A DNA stretch of 64,000 nucleotides from Ceriagrion tenellum. Lineage: Eukaryota > Arthropoda > Insecta > Odonata > Coenagrionidae. The translations under genes and the position numbers were made by a program. The notes under the pieces were generated by a model that was not told where the DNA came from, did no database searches, and worked only from the letters and a program-made list of their open reading frames with translations. Position 1 is the first letter of the stretch, and the number at the start of each line of letters is the position of its first letter. Location: positions 7,688,001 through 7,752,000 of the forward strand of contig OY720632.1 of assembly GCA_963169105.1 (NCBI GenBank), written 5' to 3'. Of the stretch, positions 45,078-56,945 are shown in pieces.

Positions 45078-45632
45078 GGTAGACCAAGCGAAATATCAAT
45101 TTACCAAGAAATCAATGAATTTGGTCTCACTTTAATTAAAAATATCTCACCCTTCCAATGACACCAAAAATTTTACCCCTTACTTCATTACTTTTGGAGA
45201 TATTTGCCAAAAAATATCAGCCCTTTTACATGGGAAATCGTACGTGCATGCACTCTAGAGAGACATTATTTACAAAATGGGGTATTTCTAACAAATCTAT
45301 GTCGTTAAAAAACTAACAGCGTGTAGTTTGTATGTTTTCTCAACTATATTTGAAAATAAATCATATTGTCACCGCTCTAGGTTCTTGGGTTTCACAAAAA
45401 ACTTTCCGTTTTGAAGGAGTTTCAGACGCACCGCGCGAAAGAAATGAGTCAAGTCGAAGACTTACTTAGATATTTTCATTTATTTACTTACAATTTCTGT
45501 CATATGAAACTATAGTATTGCACCATTAATAATGCAATATTTAATTGATGTGTCCTACAGCTGGTGAAATTTAAACGCATAATTCGAATATGGTCTCTAT
45601 TATGACTAGGAAACTATCTCGCTCGGACTACC
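45078..45632 (+). mobile_element. TTAA-flanked MITE, copy A
   Basis: The 555-bp element begins GGTAGACCAAGCGAAATATC and ends, read inward, GGTAGTCCGAGCGAGATAGT. It is flanked by TTAA on both sides (45074-45077 and 45633-45636). Terminal repeats of about 17 bp with mismatches, a TTAA duplication and no intact frame indicate a non-autonomous DNA transposon. TTAA targets fit piggyBac- or Kolobok-type transposases, but the GGTAG termini do not settle which. Three more full copies lie at 60.5, 61.9 and 62.9 kb. Confidence 0.85.
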
Positions 45633-45636
45633 TTAA

Positions 45637-46249
45637 AACCAAATTCTTGCTTTTTATCCTAAAAATCCTATCCTAAATCTATTTATGCATAATAATGTAT
45701 TAATTTCCTTCTTTCATAAATACATTTTTCCAAATCATACCCCCAATGGCAGAAAAATAATATTTAGAATGCCTCAGATTACGTTTGCCACTCCTATCAT
45801 CCGTATTTTTTAATTTTATTTATTTATTTTTACGCCTTTGTTATTAAAATTCTTTTTCCAAACTCCTCCCCACCCACCCCAAATTTCAATGGCGCAACTT
45901 GCGACATGTAACCCTCGCGTGGGGACACCACTGGTTAGGAGTACAGATTCCTATTTTGAAGATTCAAATATGGATTCAAAGTTTGGATAAATAACAATAG
46001 CATCTAAAAACCGCTAAGACCATTGCTTTTTTAGGGCATAAAGTTTCAAATTTTAAAAACAAATATTAGAAACCTACATCTTCCCATTTTAAACAAAGTT
46101 AAATTTCCCATAAGAAAACTGTATCGTATTTGATTATCGATCAATTTATGTTTATGTAGGGAGAATGACCTCTGTTTTTCAAACTTTATTTTCCTTAAAA
46201 TCTTAATGTAGAGGATAGTTTCAAGCCTCACTTGGTGGAAGCCCTTGAT
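45637..46249. other. No recognised gene
   Basis: AT-rich, with a TTATTTATTTATTTTTA word near 45818 and a CCCACCCACCCC tract near 45869. Nothing else recognised. Confidence 0.5.
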
Positions 46250-46474
46250 ATCAGGGATAGAAGAATTAACTCTGCAATTCTACATGGTAAAAGATTTATT
46301 CACGACCGATTTCGCCGCACTGCAGCATCATCAGAATAATAGACGTATTTTCCGTAGACATAGAAAATATGTCTATGCACCTTATGCACCTGATGATGCT
46401 GTACTGCGACGAAACCGGTCGTGAATAAATCTTTTACCACGTGAAATTGCAGAGTTAATTCATCTATCCCTGAC
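46250..46474. repeat. 225-bp hairpin, about 85-bp arms, with CTGATGA..GAAACCGGTCG core in both arms
   Basis: The outer arm TCAGGGATAGAAGAATTAAC is mirrored by the sequence ending CATCTATCCCTGA. Both arms then contain TTTATTCACGACCG(G/A)TTTCG in one or the other orientation. They are followed inward by a CTGATGATGCTG box (right arm 46390-46401; left arm, minus strand, 46336-46325). The loop (about 46337-46389) has its own short pairing. The core matches the hairpin at 28911-29049, although the outer arms do not. The element therefore looks like two inverted copies of one short unit. Confidence 0.9.
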
Positions 46475-47430
46475 CTTAAAATCTTACCAGCAACAAAACT
46501 ACAGTCCCACACAAGGAATGCCCAAGTAAATTCTTTGCTAAGAGGTCTTTATTTTAAACATTTTCAATATCCATACATTCAGTTGAAACGTTTTCACGCA
46601 AAATATTTTACAAAAAAACATGCATTTTGCTTTCGACCCAATAACCATTTCATTTTAATTAATAAGACCTGTCAATTATTAACGATTGCATAATTCTCTA
46701 TTTTTATTTCCCCTTGACCAGACCATGGAATCACGCCAATGAGTGATGGAGAGGTGAACTAATTGCAAGGCACGCAAACACATTTCCCACGGAGGAGAGG
46801 GGGAAGGAGTGGTTATGACGTGACACGGGGGTCGAATCAATCACGTGAAGCGGCGATGCGTTCACAAGGGCTCGCTGATTACATTGTCGTCCGTGGCCAT
46901 GACGGTAAGGAGCGGTCCATTTGGAAATCCGATTTAATCCCAGGGCCCTCTCGTCGGAAATGCGTTTCCAGCACCACCGACTGCCCAAATCCGTTTGATA
47001 TACCTGCTATTATGTCGGCCCACTGTCAGCAAAACGATTCAGTTGATGTACAACAATCTCTCTCCCCTTTTGACATTTGACATGGCTGAATCGTCATTTG
47101 AAGTGTTTGACAAGCACGGATGACGGGTTAAGTTGGCGGTGGGTGATTAGCCTTGTGGGAAGTTTTTCAGTTTTGCGGTCATTGAAAACATTGTAATATT
47201 TCACTTTTATTTCGGTTTTTTATTTCGTTTCTCAACAATTGGTTTCAATGTTCTACCTTATTTTCAAGCTTCTTCTTGAAAATCATGAACAACGCAGTAT
47301 CCGGCTGCAGTGAATCGCATAAATGGTGATAAATTCTGCGGGGTGTCTCTACCCATCATGAAGTTGGATGATCGGTGTTTAAAATTCACTCTTCGGTACA
47401 ATTCATTGAACTATACGCGCCATAAAGAAT
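46475..47430. other. No recognised gene; GC-rich block 46.73-47.05 kb
   Basis: A 105-codon plus frame (46763-47080) and an 85-codon minus frame overlap in the GC-rich block. Neither resembles a known family. A regulatory or exonic role is possible but unsupported. Confidence 0.4.
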
Positions 47431-48848
47431 ATAAATACCAATTTAGAAGGAGTTTATTGAGCATTAGGGGAAAATTGTTCAGCAAAATTTTAATCGAAAG
47501 AGTGAGGAATATTACTTCTGACAGAATATGGAGTGTGCAGTGAGGGTTTATGCCTGGGCGAGGATTCAGTGACCAGCTTTTCGCGCTTCAGCAATTGATA
47601 GAAAAATGTATGGGCGTCCGAAAGAAAGTGCATTGTGCGTTTGTTGATTTATAAAAGTCATATGACAGGGTAAATAGAAAGAAAATGTGGAAGGTTTTGA
47701 AGGAGTATGAAGTGAATGGGAAGTTATTGAATGTTATGATGGCGATGTGTCATAATAGTAAGGCAAGTGTGAGAGTTAATGGGGTTCTGAGTGATTGGTT
47801 TGTAATAAAAGAGAGCGTAAAGCAAGAACGCGTAATATCGCCACGGCTGTTTAATGTATTTATGGATAAATGTGTTTGAGATGCATGTAGCGAAAACGAC
47901 GGTGTTTTGATTAGAAATGTAAACGTGCAAGTTCTTCTATATGCGGATGATGCTGTTTTGATCTCAGGAAGCCAACAGGGATTACAGAAGCTCCTAGATA
48001 AGTTTTGTGAATCAACAGAGAGAAAGGAATTGTGGGTAAATGCGTGCAAGACTAAAGTAGCAGTTTTTGATAAGGAGAAGAGGGAGAATAACTGTATGAT
48101 GAGGGCGAATGGTGAAGTAACTGAACAGGTGGATGCTTTTGTGTGCTTAATTTAGATGTTTACGAAAGATGGACGGATAGATCAGGAGATAAATAGAAGT
48201 ACGAATGCTGGAAGGAAAGTGGTAGATAGTATATGGAGCATATCAAGGAATGAGTGCTTGTATAAGGAAGCGAAAATTGCCGTGTACAAAAGTGTCCTTC
48301 TTCCCACTCTGCTATATGGTAGTGAAACATGGGTAAGACAGGATAGACATTAGAGTAGACTAAACGCCGAGGGTATGAGGAGTATTTGCGGCAAAAGTAG
48401 GATGGATAAGGGTCAGGAATGAGTGGGTCATGAATGAATGTGGGTTAAATGCTCCAGTAATGGACGTGTATGAAAGGAGTGTGCTTCGTTGGTTTGGCCA
48501 TGTTGAGAGAATGGATGATAGTCGAATAACGAAACACATATATATGAGTAGAATGAATGGTGCGAGAGGTAGAGGTAGGCCGAGTAAGTTGTGGTTGAAT
48601 GTGGTTGAGGAAATTCTTAGAGGAAGAATATTAGGAGTCTTAAAAACAGAATGGGCGTGTAAGAAGCAGCGTATGGGGGTAAATGAGGTTAAAATGGTTT
48701 GTAAGGATAGTTCAGTATGGAGGAAATTATTGAGGCAGAGTTAGGTGTACCAATATGTATTTATGAGTGAAACTTTGTGACTGTGGAACTTTGAACTGTG
48801 GACTACCCCGGAAGGGAACGGCGTGATTGGTTGGTATGTATGTATGTA
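47431..48848 (+). mobile_element. LINE with YADD reverse transcriptase (pseudogene)
   Basis: Landmarks in order on the plus strand: FRRSLLSIRGKLFSKILIER (47440-47500), GFMPGRGFSDQLFALQQLIE, FVDL-stop-KSYDRVNRKKMW, and VRVNGVLSDWFVIKESVKQE..ISPRLFNVFMDK. The catalytic YADD lies in VLLYADDAVLISGSQQGL (about 47933-47985). Then follow INRSTNAGRKVVDSIWSI, LLPTLLYGSETWVRQ, YERSVLRWFGHVERMDDSR and GRPSKLWLNVVEEILRG. Five or more stops and two frame changes disable it. The 3' end has GGAAGGGAACGGCGTGATTG followed by a GTATGTATGTATG tail at about 48834-48847. The endonuclease is missing. An RTE-like clade is tentative. Copies of the same 3' end lie at 12406-13165 and 7391-9060. Confidence 0.9.
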
Positions 48849-49782
48849 AAACAGAAGGCTGATGCAATTCTATAAATAATGACAGTGAATATAAATTCCA
48901 AACTCATTCAAATAAATCTATAAGGACCCTTACATTCAAATACATATAAGGAAATATAAAAATCTGCAGAATCGTAAAATACACGTAAATACCGTCCGGA
49001 AAACGAAGAAGTTCAAAACTTGATCGTTCTCGCAGAAAGCCCCGTTGGATCTCCTTATCCTGTCACATTCCGGGCCATAATACAATGAAGTATAATGCTA
49101 TCGCCACAATGTATGTGTAATTGTACAACCCATATTTCCGCTAGAAATGGCATAAAATTATACCCGTTACCTTTTTAATATATTACAGGCAATTACACAA
49201 ATAAACCAGTCACAAATCCCTTGAATAAAAGAACTTATTCCAAATTAAAAATTACTTATTCCAATTCTGAAATTTGCTATTATGTGAAATAAATATTGAC
49301 ATAGAGATACAACGTCTCTTGGAATATGACAGTCATCATATGCACAATTTTTATGAAACTTGGAAGAAAATATACCCAGATATGCCGATTCCAACATTTC
49401 GTTTAACGACTGAATAACAAGCAAATTTTGCATTCTACCTCTAATGTCTCAGAGTGACATGATTGCACTATTAAAGCATTCGGCGACTTTCGATTCTTTT
49501 GCGAAGGCTGCGTCTCCCATGACATCCACGGCGTCAGACGCAGGCCACCGGTAGGAAATTCCCCACTAGCCAGGAAGAGCACTCATGGCAAGTCTTTGAC
49601 ACATTAAGAGTAATATGGTCAATGAATAGTGCCTTCCATTCTAGGTGTTGATGTCAACGCACATGAGAATGTATGAACGCTCACGTACGACGTTGAATGG
49701 ATCGATGTGCGCAGGGAAATGTTTTGTAACCAAACAGTAGGTATCACTCTAAACATGAGCAGCAGGCACGGTCAAATTTTAT
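48849..49782. other. No recognised gene
   Basis: AT-rich with short frames only. No repeat partners found. Confidence 0.5.
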
Positions 49783-50156
49783 GTATAAAATGACAAAATA
49801 GGGTGAGAATATTTCTCCAATGGCCGTAAATATTGACACCCTCGTCCTTATCTTGTTTCATTCCTTTGACCTAGCTCATCTCGAGCCTGATTCTCCTAGA
49901 GTTTGGGCCCTGTTGAATGTGTGAGTGAGTGATTTTATGAGTGCTTGTGAGAGTGATTGCTCTGTGTGCTTGTGATCATAACTCAGGCATCCTTAACGGG
50001 GTCTATAAAGGGTATTGTGGTTGAGAGGCTGTGGTTGGTCACTGACGCTACCGTCAGACCAACACAGTTTAATATATTCTGTTCTATCTTTTGACGAGTG
50101 GTGCCAATAGTTACGGCCATTGGAGGAATATTTTCACCCTATTTTGTCAATTCTAC
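49783..50156. mobile_element. Short element with about 60-bp terminal inverted repeats
   Basis: AAATGACAAAATAGGGTGAG followed by AATATTTCTCCAATGGCCGTAA (from 49788) is the inverse of the sequence ending GGTGA/TCACC..ATTTTGTCAATT at 50149. The repeats extend to GACACCCTCGTC on the left and GACGAGTGGTGCC on the right, about 60 bp with few mismatches. Length is about 360-375 bp. The interior has GTGAGTGAGTGA-type words and no coding frame. It is a non-autonomous inverted-repeat element. TA could be the target duplication (TATAAAATGAC left, TAGAATTGAC read inward from the right), but this is unclear. Confidence 0.75.
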
Positions 50157-50590
50157 GAGGCCATAGAACTCTAGTTCCTTGATTTTATATATAAATTTTC
50201 TGAATTTGTTGAAAATAAGCATTAAAAACGTATTAATTCATCATAGAGCCATTTTAAACCGTATCATGTTCATGTATGACGCCTAAAAATCAGCAAACTT
50301 GACAACGATCATGGATGCCATTGTCGACCTTCTTTTGGGGTTTAGCGCTCATATAATATAATCAGATATGCTTTAAAATAAGTGATTAAATGATTTATGA
50401 TACATAAACAAATTGAGAATAATGAAAGTAGATATTATTTAAACTTGATGGCTACAAGAACGTGGAAAACCCTGCAAATAGGAAATCTCGAGGAAGCTAT
50501 CTTTGTATATTTTTTTATTATTGCATCATATTTCTTTTCGTTAGAGAAATCAATGCTTTCTGAAGATACGTTTCCGACACAGAGTCATTA

Positions 50591-50946
50591 GGTGCGTTCC
50601 GTTTCACACTCCAATCGCATTGATGCGGTCCTTGGCCGTTCCGTTTCACACACCGGAGCGCTTCAATGCGCTCTCGATGGGGCCACGCATTGAGCATAAT
50701 CTGCGCTCCAAACGCTCCACGGAAAAGCTGGGGTGACGTAATTTCGGCGGTTTATTTGTTTTGCTAACGCATGCAAAATGGAGAAAATGAATGAAATGAG
50801 AGTCTTCGCAGAAGAGTCAAACTAAAAATAATAACGGTCTGTTTTACATTTCGGTTTCCACTGTGGTTATGTTTCCTTTCCGAAACATCTCATCAACAAC
50901 CCTTAGCAACGATTCGCCGTCGTTATTCAAATTTTCCGCCTGCTCC
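50591..50946. mobile_element. Possible Harbinger-type element running into the assembly gap
   Basis: GGTGCGTTCCGTTTCACACT begins directly after TTA (50588-50590), and CCGTTCCGTTTCACAC recurs 50 bp later. The segment is CpG-rich compared with its surroundings. Near the gap the minus strand encodes EQAENLNNDGESLLRVVDEM, which could be the start of a transposon protein. No matching right end was found after the gap, so the call rests on one terminus and a TTA. Confidence 0.3.
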
Positions 50947-51146
50947 NNNNNNNNNNNNNNNNNNNNNNNNNNNNNNNNNNNNNNNNNNNNNNNNNNNNNN
51001 NNNNNNNNNNNNNNNNNNNNNNNNNNNNNNNNNNNNNNNNNNNNNNNNNNNNNNNNNNNNNNNNNNNNNNNNNNNNNNNNNNNNNNNNNNNNNNNNNNNN
51101 NNNNNNNNNNNNNNNNNNNNNNNNNNNNNNNNNNNNNNNNNNNNNN
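50947..51146. other. Assembly gap (200 N)
   Basis: Exactly 200 N bases, a length often used as a placeholder for a gap of unknown size. Reading frames spanning it are artefacts. Confidence 0.99.
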
Positions 51147-52509
51147 AAATCGTCGGAACCTCGTGAAGCTCCTGCGAGTTTTGACGAATCGCTCTCGGTG
51201 ACCAGACGGGAGGGAGCGTCAACTGGACACACGGACGATCGCCATACCTTCCGCTCAGTAGCTATCTGTGAGTCAGTTCAACTCTGGGAGTTTTCTCTCT
51301 CAGCGTCGTTTACATTGGAAAGCTCCTCTCGATAGAAGCGCTCAAGAGAGCAAACTCTCAATGTAAACACCCAGCCTTGGGCCGGAAAAAATCGGCAAAT
51401 TCAGTTCTATAAAGCGGTTGTGCCGCTCCTCGATCACCTGGCCAGCAATGATGATTGCCTAGCAACCATGTACAGCGCAATTAAATCCGGAACATGACAA
51501 GTGTAAAGTTGCACGTACGTTTAACCATAGAGTAAGGATATATAGGGTGGCAAGGCAATTCTAAAAACTGGATATCAATTTTTGAGAGCTTTGGGAAGAA
51601 TTTCTCAGTTGGCACCACCTTTGGGGAGGAAGAATTTTGCCTTACGAAGAAGGCCACTTGGAGGCGCTAGTGGTACTCGATGATTTTGTATCAACATACA
51701 GAAGAGTGATTTACCATGTCTGTTGTGTGCTTTTAATCGAGTGTCAATTGTTTTGTCGTTCCTATGATACATCGGTAAACAGTTGACTCCGAGTTTGGTA
51801 ATCGCGTGTCTTATCATATTGACGTGAATTCGATTCATTACAGACGATGCCCGTTTAAGACACATTAAAATACATGTTTAATTTGGTCTCGATGACTCAA
51901 TAAGATTTGTTTCCGTTGCTATGGGTCGATTAGTAAACATTCAGGCACCGAAATCATCATTATAAGAACATTATGTGAGTTATGCGACACTAAATGAAGT
52001 GGCCGTGTGCCAAAGCTGATTTGTTATGTCTTGTCGTGCAACTTCGACACACCTGTTCCATCTATCGGCAAAATTATTATTCATTAACTCACATCCGAAT
52101 CTCCCTATCTCTTTTCCACCCCATATTATGCTTACTCTATGGTTTAACCCTTATCTTGGCTTGCCTTTGGCTGTCTGACTGAATGAGGCATAGCGAAGAA
52201 GGTGGCTGCAGTGAAGAGGCGGACGGATGGGGGCACATAGTATTGTAACTTTCTAAAGCCAGTAAAATTGACTTTCCTTATCACTGTTCTCAAGAGCTCA
52301 CAAAGCCGGCTGTGGTACAGCGCTTCAAATTTTTAAGGCAAAATGCATGGAGCCGCTTACCCTTTACAAGTAAATCGAGATTCATTCTGAATTGTTGTTT
52401 TGGGTTACGGGTCGCAACCTATTCAGTTGCTCATAAATATGTACGTCAAAAGTAGAGTCTATTAATTGTTTGATTAATGCTAATTTTTCATTACTCACAT
52501 GCAAAACAT
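51147..52509. other. No recognised gene
   Basis: Just after the gap the sequence is GC-rich. It contains GTTTACATTG and CAATGTAAAC about 45 bp apart (51311-51369), a small inverted repeat. The remainder holds only unrecognised short frames. Confidence 0.45.
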
Positions 52510-53100
52510 ATGTGGCACAACATTTAAGAAACTAGGTTTTGTTAAACGTATAAAAGGAAGCTCCTCGGATGAATAAGTGAAATAGAGATGCTATACTCCA
52601 CTCTGGTTAAGCCACACCTCGAATACGCCGCGAGCATTTGGGACCCAGTTCATAAAGATTCAACCACAAAAATCAATAAAATACAAAGGAAAGCAGCACG
52701 CTTCGTTAAAAATTGCTACGAGCGTACATATTGTACCTCACAACTTTTAGAGGGATTAAGGTGGGAGCCCCTAGAGACTCGGAGGCTGTACGCTAGGCTT
52801 AGGCTGCTTGAGATATTCAGAACTGATGTTTTCCAGAGTGACACAGAGGATATTATCATGACTCCTCACTACATTTCTAGGTCTGACAGAGGCGATAAAA
52901 TAAGACAGATGTACTGACGAACAGTTCGGTACAAAAACTCGTTCTTCCCGCGCACAATAAGCGACCACAATGAAAATTGTGCTCCACTAAATACACTTCT
53001 ATAATACCTGTCACAATTTCATCCTCCAAAAACTTACAACTTTACACGGCTTGTGACCGTCGTGCGGTGGCTTGCAGGGTATTATGTAGATGTATATTTT
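52510..53100 (+). mobile_element. LINE 3' end with GTAGAT tail (copy 2)
   Basis: After TFKKLGFVKRIKGSSSDE (52522-52575, then a frame slip), the 109-codon frame from 52588 reads MLYSTLVKPHLEYAASIWDP, KINKIQRKAARFVKNCYERT, LLEGLRWEPLETRRLYARL and ISRSDRGDKIR. This is the standard C-terminal part of CR1/L2-group reverse transcriptases. Past the stop, RYKNSFFPRTISDHN is still legible. The element ends near a TATGTAGATGTATAT tail at 53083-53097. Copy 1 at 23985-24470 is closely similar but shorter at its 5' end and more mutated. Compared with other LINE pieces in the window this copy is young. Confidence 0.9.
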
Positions 53101-53916
53101 CGGTTGACGTTTAATATACAAATACTGAATAAGTAATTATTCTTAATTCATCTGGAATGATCACGTCATTTAGCATTCTATGCAATATTCACCGTACACT
53201 ATGTAAAGGGATGGTTTTATGCGTAGTTTATCTCAAAAGACAGTTAAGTCTTCGTCCACTACAATCCAACCCTATTGACGCCGGCGAGGAAAAGCCGCCT
53301 GCGTCTTATCACAGAGGCGCAGCTGTTTAATCAGAAAATAAAGCAGAATTAGTGAACGGAAACTAAAAACACCTTTCACATTATTGAAGTACACACCACC
53401 CGTAAAGGTGAAGATTCAAAAAAACAACCTTTAAACACGTCTCATGTCAACTCATCATACAGTCAGTATCAATAATTCAACCTCGAGGGTTTATCAGCTG
53501 ATAAAAGCGTTGATGACATGCGATACTGCGACTTTTTATGCATTCGAATATTTTGTAAAACCGTAGGATATAGTCGTAGATTGATAAGGAGTTAGGGGAA
53601 ATAGGATTTCTGCTTTTAAATTCAATCCATTTACTAGATAAACGCATTTCTAGTTAACGACAATAAGATATCTCGGTAAAATTTACTGTCTCATGTATTC
53701 AACACACTTTTTCTTCGCCAAGAAACGATTAAAAAAGCATCAAAAACTTTCATATATTAGCTTCTCTGAAAGATGACGTATTTTCCAGCCGGAAATTCTA
53801 ACAATACATATCACTTCAACAAAAACTGAGAGGGATAATAACCACTTGATAATAGAAAACGTTAGAAATTTTTCCTTGAATGTAACATTTATCAATACAA
53901 AGGACAAAGAGTGGTC
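53101..53916. other. No recognised gene
   Basis: AT-rich filler with a 60-codon minus frame only. No motifs. Confidence 0.5.
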
Positions 53917-54030
53917 TTTCAAAGAACTACGGAACTAGCCACGCAGCAACTTTATTGGAGTCACCCGTTACTGTTCACAAAAATGTGTGAATAACTTTCC
54001 TCTGGAAATCTCACACAGTTGTGGGATAAA
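53917..54030 (+). mobile_element. Dispersed SINE-like repeat, 5' part (partner at 11115)
   Basis: TTTCAAAGAACTACGGAACT followed by AGCCACGCAGCAACTTTATT and GGAGTCACCCGTTACTG matches 11116-11180. AATCTCACACAGTTGTGG corresponds to the AACTCACACAGTGG segment. The B-box half and the right hairpin arm present in the 11-kb copy are absent here. Confidence 0.6.
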
Positions 54031-56648
54031 AAGATAAAAATGAGACATAAATCATTTTCCTGCTACATTAATAAACGCAATTATCAATAGTAAATATTTA
54101 TATGATCAATATCTTTGATCGAGCGATGTTCTCTCTTTGTGCACTCTGAAAATGGGATTTTGATCTGAATATTCAACGCTTTTTAAGCAAAATAAATCGG
54201 ACACGATAAAGAATACGACGCTACGCTCAAAATTTAGACGGGATCGTGTTTACAAACGACCGCATGAGAGTTTTTTTTAGGTTTATTTTTTTTACCTCAA
54301 ACCTTTGTTTTTCGAAGTCTGCAGTTTTTTTTTAAACTTCGGTAGACCACACTAATGAACAGCGGTTTTGCCGCGCGAGAGGAGGAATTTAAAGGAGAGA
54401 CCGACAGTGGGAGATATTTATGGCAAAGCGAGAGAAAGAGAGGAAAGGGTGGGGGGAGGGAGAATAATACAATAGGCGATTATTCTTGACACTAGATTGC
54501 GAGTGCGTGGGACACGCCCTCTGAAGACGAGATCCCTCCCTTCGGGGCACAGTGGTGTGGAATCCCAAAAAACATGGCCAAAATTCGGAAATATAATTGT
54601 TTCAGCTAAAAAAATTGGTTCACATAGGTTTCAAAGGTTACTGAATGCAAATTAGCTGTCAGATTTTTGGAAAACATAAAATCTGATGCGATAGGGCGAA
54701 GTCTATGTTTGGAGAGTTAATAGCATTCGTTTCCATGGTCCTAAAATGTTTGCCAGGTTTACGTCCGCGTCTAATGCGACCTCTCGATCCGTCTTTTCAG
54801 CACCGAACTACACGAACATTTTCTCATTATTTTCCCAGTCAAATTTATCATTAGGAAGGTCAAATTCTGACCTCTTTAAAACAATTATAAATTGCCATAG
54901 ACGATGCACTAGCAATTAGAACGGGCCCAGATATAAATGTCGAGTGCATTTTCCGCTGACTTAGCCGAAATAATTTTATTTTTAAACACTTTTTGAAGCT
55001 CTTCTGCAGTAGGTTACAAAAACATTGCTAGCTAATGTTTTGCTTTATAATATGCTTTAAATATTGCGACACAAACTCGTTTCGAAATTTATTTTTTCAG
55101 TGTACATCTACACATTAACTTCAAACACAGTTACAAAATTCTTATGATCATTAATTTATCATTATTATTCTCTATATGATTAAATAAAAATTGTTAAAAA
55201 CATATTCAAATTATAATTACTGTCATGGTTTGATTCCATGTTTTAAAATTGACATCGGTTAAATAAGGGTGATGTGGTAGCCGTTTGATGTATGCACACG
55301 GTGAAATTCGGGCTCGGCGTCCGTAGAACGAGTGCTCCGCTCACTTGTCACATTCACAAAGATTTGTGCACGCAGGTGCATACTTACCTACCTGTTTAAT
55401 GAATCATTTTGCAGCTCAAGACTCGGGCTATCTAACCTTCTCTTTCAAACAGCGGAATTAGACCTTTCATTTTTGGACTTTTGTCCTCCTAGAGGGGGGG
55501 GGTTTGGCCCCACTGTGCGCCATCGTGGTGCCGAGTGGTCAAGCGGCGAGTCCACCGCGGAGCCACGGAGGCAATGAATCCATCCAGCTCCCCTAGGGAC
55601 AAACCAACGTACCACGTGTGCATACAAAGGGTCAGAGAGAGAGAGAGAATAAAAAAGAGATTGAGAGAAAGAGAGAGGGGAACATGCGCCGAGGGGTTTG
55701 CAATGAAGAGTAGAGCGTCCGAGGGTTGGGTTTAAAAAAAAGGAAATTTAATAATTACAACCGGCATCTCGCAAAAGCTGGGGGCAGGTGGATGTACAGC
55801 ATGGAAGGAAAAAAAATTTCAAAGTATCGAGATTTTATGGTCTTGAGCCTTATTTTTTTTTCCTTTTCATTCAAACAAAATGTGAAATCTGGAGCCAATC
55901 AGCCTCCGGCAACAAGCACCGCAGGGATGCCAAACTTGCGATTTTTAAAGGTGAGAAACGATTTCTGTTCTCTACAATCCGTTACAAGTTCTCAATGCGG
56001 ATAAATATTCCCGGTGAAAGGTATATTGTTCGATTGCTAACATTTTTATGGCTGAAATTTCACTAAATTGTAGTTATCATGAGCTAAATACTGTTTATGA
56101 AAATAAAGCTTCAAGGCCCATTTAATTTTTAAAAATATGAAATATCTCGACATTTTCAGCCCACCCTAATATAGAGGGCTCTCTACATCATGGTTGGGGA
56201 TTAAATCAAGGGTTAATGAGAAGAGTCGGAGGGAAAGTTGAGGAACAGACCGCGATGGATATTGTCGGTACCCATTCGCCATCAGTGGTGGTTTCCAGAA
56301 ACTAAACCTTTATCGTCCAAAAACTCCACGCTTACGTTGAAGATTGTAACGCACAGATGAGATCAGGAATGAAAAAAGTATGGAGATGAACAGTAGAGAA
56401 TAATACAATGAGAAACACTATTAGGTCCAAGTGGACATTTGAATAATAAATATAACACGATGGAAAACCCCTCGAGGAAGACTGAGTGACAAATACATCG
56501 GTCATTTCTAATGGTCCATGACACGGGTGAGCTACAACGACCTAAGTTGGTTTTAGTGAGATTATTCCCTTGTCTATATGGAGACCATTTCTGAATTTCA
56601 CGTATTATTTTATTATTCCAATCAACCAAACACGGAGTCACGGCGGGG
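54031..56648. other. No recognised gene; purine-rich and GAGA tracts
   Basis: A purine-rich tract lies at 54370-54470 (GAGAGAAAGAGAGGAAAGGG and a run of G), and GAGA tracts lie at 55634-55680. Frames at 55332-56066 on the plus strand overlap one another and show no motif. Otherwise AT-rich. Confidence 0.45.
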
Positions 56649-56945
56649 ATCGGGTTGGTGTGGTGGGCTAGAGTACTGGCTAACCATACGGATGGCCAGG
56701 GTTCAAATCCCCACAGAGGAAGATGTTTATCAGAGTAAACCCGATCCCTACTAGTGTCTTGTGGAGGGCACTTCAAGAGCAGTACTCCGTCTGTCGGATG
56801 AGACGTATAACCGTGGTCCCCTTGGCGCCTTTCGTTAGGAGCAGGCTAATGCCGACGCCGGGTTTCTATCCAACCTTCCTCCCTTACCGGTCCCCTATGG
56901 CGCAAATGACCTTAGCCGTCGGTTTCCCCCCCCCCCCAAAATCCA
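56649..56945 (+). mobile_element. tRNA-derived SINE
   Basis: The head carries TGGTGTGGTGGGCTAGAGTA followed by CTGGC (A-box region, about 56657-56680). It then has CCAGGGTTCAAATCCCC (56696-56712), a B box in a T-arm-like context. The body contains CTGTCGGATGAGACGTATAA followed by CCGTGGTCCC, a segment very like the conserved CGGATGAGACGTTAAACCG of several SINE/LINE 3' regions. It ends in a C-run and AAAA near 56940. The 137-codon minus and 97-codon plus frames that cover it are not genes. The last bases of the window repeat CGACGCCGGGTTT from its body (about 56854-56866). Confidence 0.75.

Noticed and set aside
50863..51232. Frames of about 100 codons around the N gap
   Set aside because: Most of their length is N; only a few codons at each side are real.
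56363..56776. 137-codon minus frame as a gene
   Set aside because: Its 5' part lies antisense within the SINE at 56649-56945, and the rest has no motif.
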